This document shows positions 5,091 through 7,089 of a stretch of DNA of 7,089 bases, one piece after another; position 1 is the first letter of the stretch, and every line of letters starts with the position of its first letter. This DNA comes from an uncultured Oscillospiraceae bacterium (GTDB taxonomy: Bacteria > Bacillota > Clostridia > Oscillospirales > Oscillospiraceae). The stretch is taken from contig CALDMA010000179.1 of NCBI GenBank assembly GCA_937915075.1, forward strand, positions 1-7,089, given 5' to 3'. The notes under the pieces are model-generated. The model had not been told where the DNA came from and searched no databases. It saw only the letters and a list, made by a program, of their open reading frames with translations. The position numbers were made by a program, and so were the translations under genes.

Positions 5091-7089
5091 TCAAAACAGG
5101 TGAAAGCTGGCAATTACACCCGAAAACACAATGGAGACCATTGAGAGGAGCTTAATAAGAATATTAATGGAAGGGCCGGAGGTATCCTTGAACGGGTCGC
5201 CCACCGTATCTCCCACCACGGCTGCCTTGTGCTGATTGCTGCCCTTGCCGCCATGATGACCGGACTCGATGTATTTCTTGGCATTGTCCCACGCGCCGCC
5301 GGAGTTTGCCATAAAGATTGCAAGAATAAATCCGGTAACGAGTGACCCGCAGAGCATACCGATCACGCCGCTGCCGCCAAGCACCAGGCCAACAGCAATG
5401 GGAGACACGATGGCCAACAGCGTAGGCGCGACCATTTCCTTCAGGCTCGCGCGCGAGCAGAGATCCACGCAGCGGGCATAATCGGGATCGGCATGTCCCT
5501 CCATGATGCCGCTGATTTCGCGGAATTGGCGGCGCACCTCAACCACGACGCTCTGCGCCGCGCGGCCAACCGCATTCATCGTCATCGCCGAAAATACAAA
5601 GGGCAGGCACGCGCCGACAAAAATGCCGACAAGCACGGTTGGCTCCATAAGCGAGAGGCTGTAATCACCGCCCGCGGCATCCAGCTTTTCGATAAAGTTG
5701 GCAACAAACGCAAGGGCGGTCAGTGCAGCAGAGCCTATGGCAAAGCCCTTGCCCGTCGCGGCGGTGGTATTGCCAAGCGAGTCGAGCGCGTCGGTGCGCT
5801 CGCGCACCTCCTCCGGCAGGCCCGCCATCTGCGCGATGCCTCCCGCGTTGTCCGCCACCGGGCCGTAGGCATCGGTAGAAAGCGTGATGCCGAGGGTCGA
5901 AAGCATACCGACCGCAGCGAGGGAAATACCGTAAAGTCCCAGTTCCATGTTGCCAACATATCCAAGTGTGGAGCAGAAATAGGCAACGAGAATGGCGATG
6001 CCCACGATGATGATCGGCATTGCGGTGGAAAGCATTCCAAGCCCCACGCCGCTGATAATGATGGTAGCGGAGCCGGTTTCGCTGCTGGCCGCCAGCGCCT
6101 GCGTCGGCTTATAGGTGTCGGAGGTGTAGTATTCCGTCACGCGTCCGATCAGCACACCCGCAAGCAGGCCCGCCAAAATAGCGAGCCACAGGCCGTAGAA
6201 CTCGCGGCCCAGCAATCCGCGCACCGCAAAAAAACTGACGATGGCCACAGCCGCCGCAGAGAAATTCGTCCCGCGGCCCAGCGCCTTGAGCAGATACTTC
6301 TGGTCAGCATCCTCCTTGGTCTTGACCAGGAACGTGCCGATGATAGAGCACAGAACGCCGACCGCTGCAATGATGAGTGGAATGGCGACCGCAAACACGC
6401 GGTCGATCTGCGGGATCTGGTTGAACGCCAGCACGCCCAGCGCGCAGGTTGAGGTGATGGAACCGACATAGCTTTCATAGAGGTCTGCTCCCATGCCGGC
6501 CACATCGCCCACATTATCGCCCACATTGTCGGCGATGGCGGCAGGGTTGCGCGGATCATCCTCGGGAATACCTGCCTCGACCTTTCCGACAAGGTCAGCG
6601 CCGACGTCCGCCGCTTTGGTGAAGATACCGCCGCCCACGCGGGCAAAAAGCGCCATTGACGACGCGCCCATGCCGAAGGTAATCATGGCGGCGGTGATCT
6701 CCTCGAGCGTGGAGTGGAATACCAGCTTCATCACCGCGTACCACAGCGAAATGTCAAGCAGTCCCAAACCGACAACCGTAAAGCCCATCACGCTGCCTGC
6801 GGAGAAGGCGATCCGCAGACCGCGGTTGAGTCCCTCCTGCGCGGCCGCCGCCGTGCGGCAATTTGCCCGCGTTGCGATCGTCATGCCGATAAAACCGGAA
6901 AGGCCGGAGAAAAATCCGCCGGTCACAAAGGCGAAAGGCACAAACCACGTCACAAAGCCTGCGGCCGCCATACCGCAGAGCACAACAAACATGCAGGCAA
7001 AGAAAATGCCTACTGTACGGTACTGCCGCTTGAGAAATGCTGAGGCGCCGGTACGGACGGCGCGGGAAATTTTCTGCGCGGCAAAAAAT
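5091..7089 (-). CDS. hppA: K+-dependent membrane-bound pyrophosphatase, 5' end cut by window
   Basis: This integral membrane pump couples hydrolysis of pyrophosphate to export of H+ or Na+. The frame is open to the window edge, so the true start is outside; 665 residues are visible, and family members of roughly 700 aa suggest that only some tens are missing. Near the edge GASAFLKRQYRTVG is typical of the family N-terminus. The substrate site is clear: DVGADLVGKVE (6608-6576), then the Asp-rich IADNVGDNVGDVAG with ADLYES after it. GNTTAATGKG (about 5775-5745) carries the Ala/Gly pair typical of K+-dependent enzymes, where K+-independent ones read GNTTKATTKG. Near the C-terminus GGAWDNAKKYIES and DTVGDPFKDTSGPS are conserved. 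Many hydrophobic segments fit the usual polytopic fold. The Glu in LYES is compatible with Na+ transport but does not prove it. The gene ends SFHLF and its TGA at 5091 is intact. It is more GC-rich than the element genes. Confidence 0.97.
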   Translation of the reverse strand, partial: FFAAQKISRAVRTGASAFLKRQYRTVGIFFACMFVVLCGMAAAGFVTWFVPFAFVTGGFFSGLSGFIGMTIATRANCRTAAAAQEGLNRGLRIAFSAGSVMGFTVVGLGLLDISLWYAVMKLVFHSTLEEITAAMITFGMGASSMALFARVGGGIFTKAADVGADLVGKVEAGIPEDDPRNPAAIADNVGDNVGDVAGMGADLYESYVGSITSTCALGVLAFNQIPQIDRVFAVAIPLIIAAVGVLCSIIGTFLVKTKEDADQKYLLKALGRGTNFSAAAVAIVSFFAVRGLLGREFYGLWLAILAGLLAGVLIGRVTEYYTSDTYKPTQALAASSETGSATIIISGVGLGMLSTAMPIIIVGIAILVAYFCSTLGYVGNMELGLYGISLAAVGMLSTLGITLSTDAYGPVADNAGGIAQMAGLPEEVRERTDALDSLGNTTAATGKGFAIGSAALTALAFVANFIEKLDAAGGDYSLSLMEPTVLVGIFVGACLPFVFSAMTMNAVGRAAQSVVVEVRRQFREISGIMEGHADPDYARCVDLCSRASLKEMVAPTLLAIVSPIAVGLVLGGSGVIGMLCGSLVTGFILAIFMANSGGAWDNAKKYIESGHHGGKGSNQHKAAVVGDTVGDPFKDTSGPSINILIKLLSMVSIVFSGVIASFHLF

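Noticed and set aside
4838..5155. Plus-strand open frame of 105 codons behind the second XRE gene
   Set aside because: It is antisense to the KTR remnant and to the hppA 3' end and has no recognisable motif.
5493..6452. Long plus-strand open frame of 319 codons
   Set aside because: It is antisense to the conserved catalytic core of hppA; the His/Arg/Ala-rich composition is what GC-rich antisense frames give, and no family motif is seen.
6990..6992. ATG at 6992 as the hppA start
   Set aside because: The frame is open upstream to the window edge and reads GASAFLKRQYRTVG, a conserved part of the family, so the real start lies outside.
1..7089. CRISPR array, tRNA or rRNA genes
   Set aside because: No regularly spaced repeats were seen, and no tRNA cloverleaf or rRNA-like conserved segment was noticed on reading both strands.

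Overview
The window looks like the edge of an integrated mobile element next to a chromosomal housekeeping gene in an anaerobic Firmicute, most likely a gut-type Clostridium relative (Oscillospiraceae or Lachnospiraceae-like). The evidence is a TnpX/TndX-type large serine recombinase with a DUF4368-like C-terminus, a cysteine-rich KTR gene of the kind carried by Gram-positive conjugative elements (here broken), strong GGAGG ribosome binding sites throughout, and a K+-dependent membrane pyrophosphatase. The assignment is by family resemblance only; no search was run.

Layout. Positions 1-43 form a hairpin that probably ends the recombinase operon. Positions 127-3043 (minus strand) are a compact four-gene operon. 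In order of transcription it holds an unrecognised 185-aa protein, an unrecognised 102-aa protein overlapping it by 56 bp, a 557-aa large serine recombinase overlapping that by 1 bp, and, 25 bp further on, a 135-aa protein with only a resolvase catalytic domain. In this last protein the catalytic serine is alanine while the active-site arginines are kept. Upstream of the operon (3125-3290) lie a perfect 21-bp hairpin, a possible extended -10 promoter with tandem ACAATTT repeats, and a second large inverted repeat. Positions 3300-3772 are GC-rich with no convincing gene.

Positions 3773-4768 hold two divergent XRE/Cro-C1-type regulators. Between them is a 372-bp control region with several dyads, one enclosing a TTGACA box and one overlapping a ribosome binding site. 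Positions 4786-5004 carry, on the minus strand, a frameshifted cysteine-rich KTR gene. Its last codons form part of a strong intrinsic terminator. From 5091 to the window edge runs hppA (minus strand), GC-rich and complete at its 3' end but cut at its 5' end by the window.

How the parts may work together (inference). The operon would provide site-specific excision and integration of an element, with the serine-less protein as a non-catalytic partner or regulator of the active recombinase and the two small proteins as accessory factors. The two XRE proteins are candidates for the switch between quiescence and mobilisation. The element border nearest hppA probably lies between about 5004 and 5091, because no terminator is seen directly behind hppA and the KTR remnant belongs to mobile-element gene families. 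The other end is not in the window or lies very near position 1.
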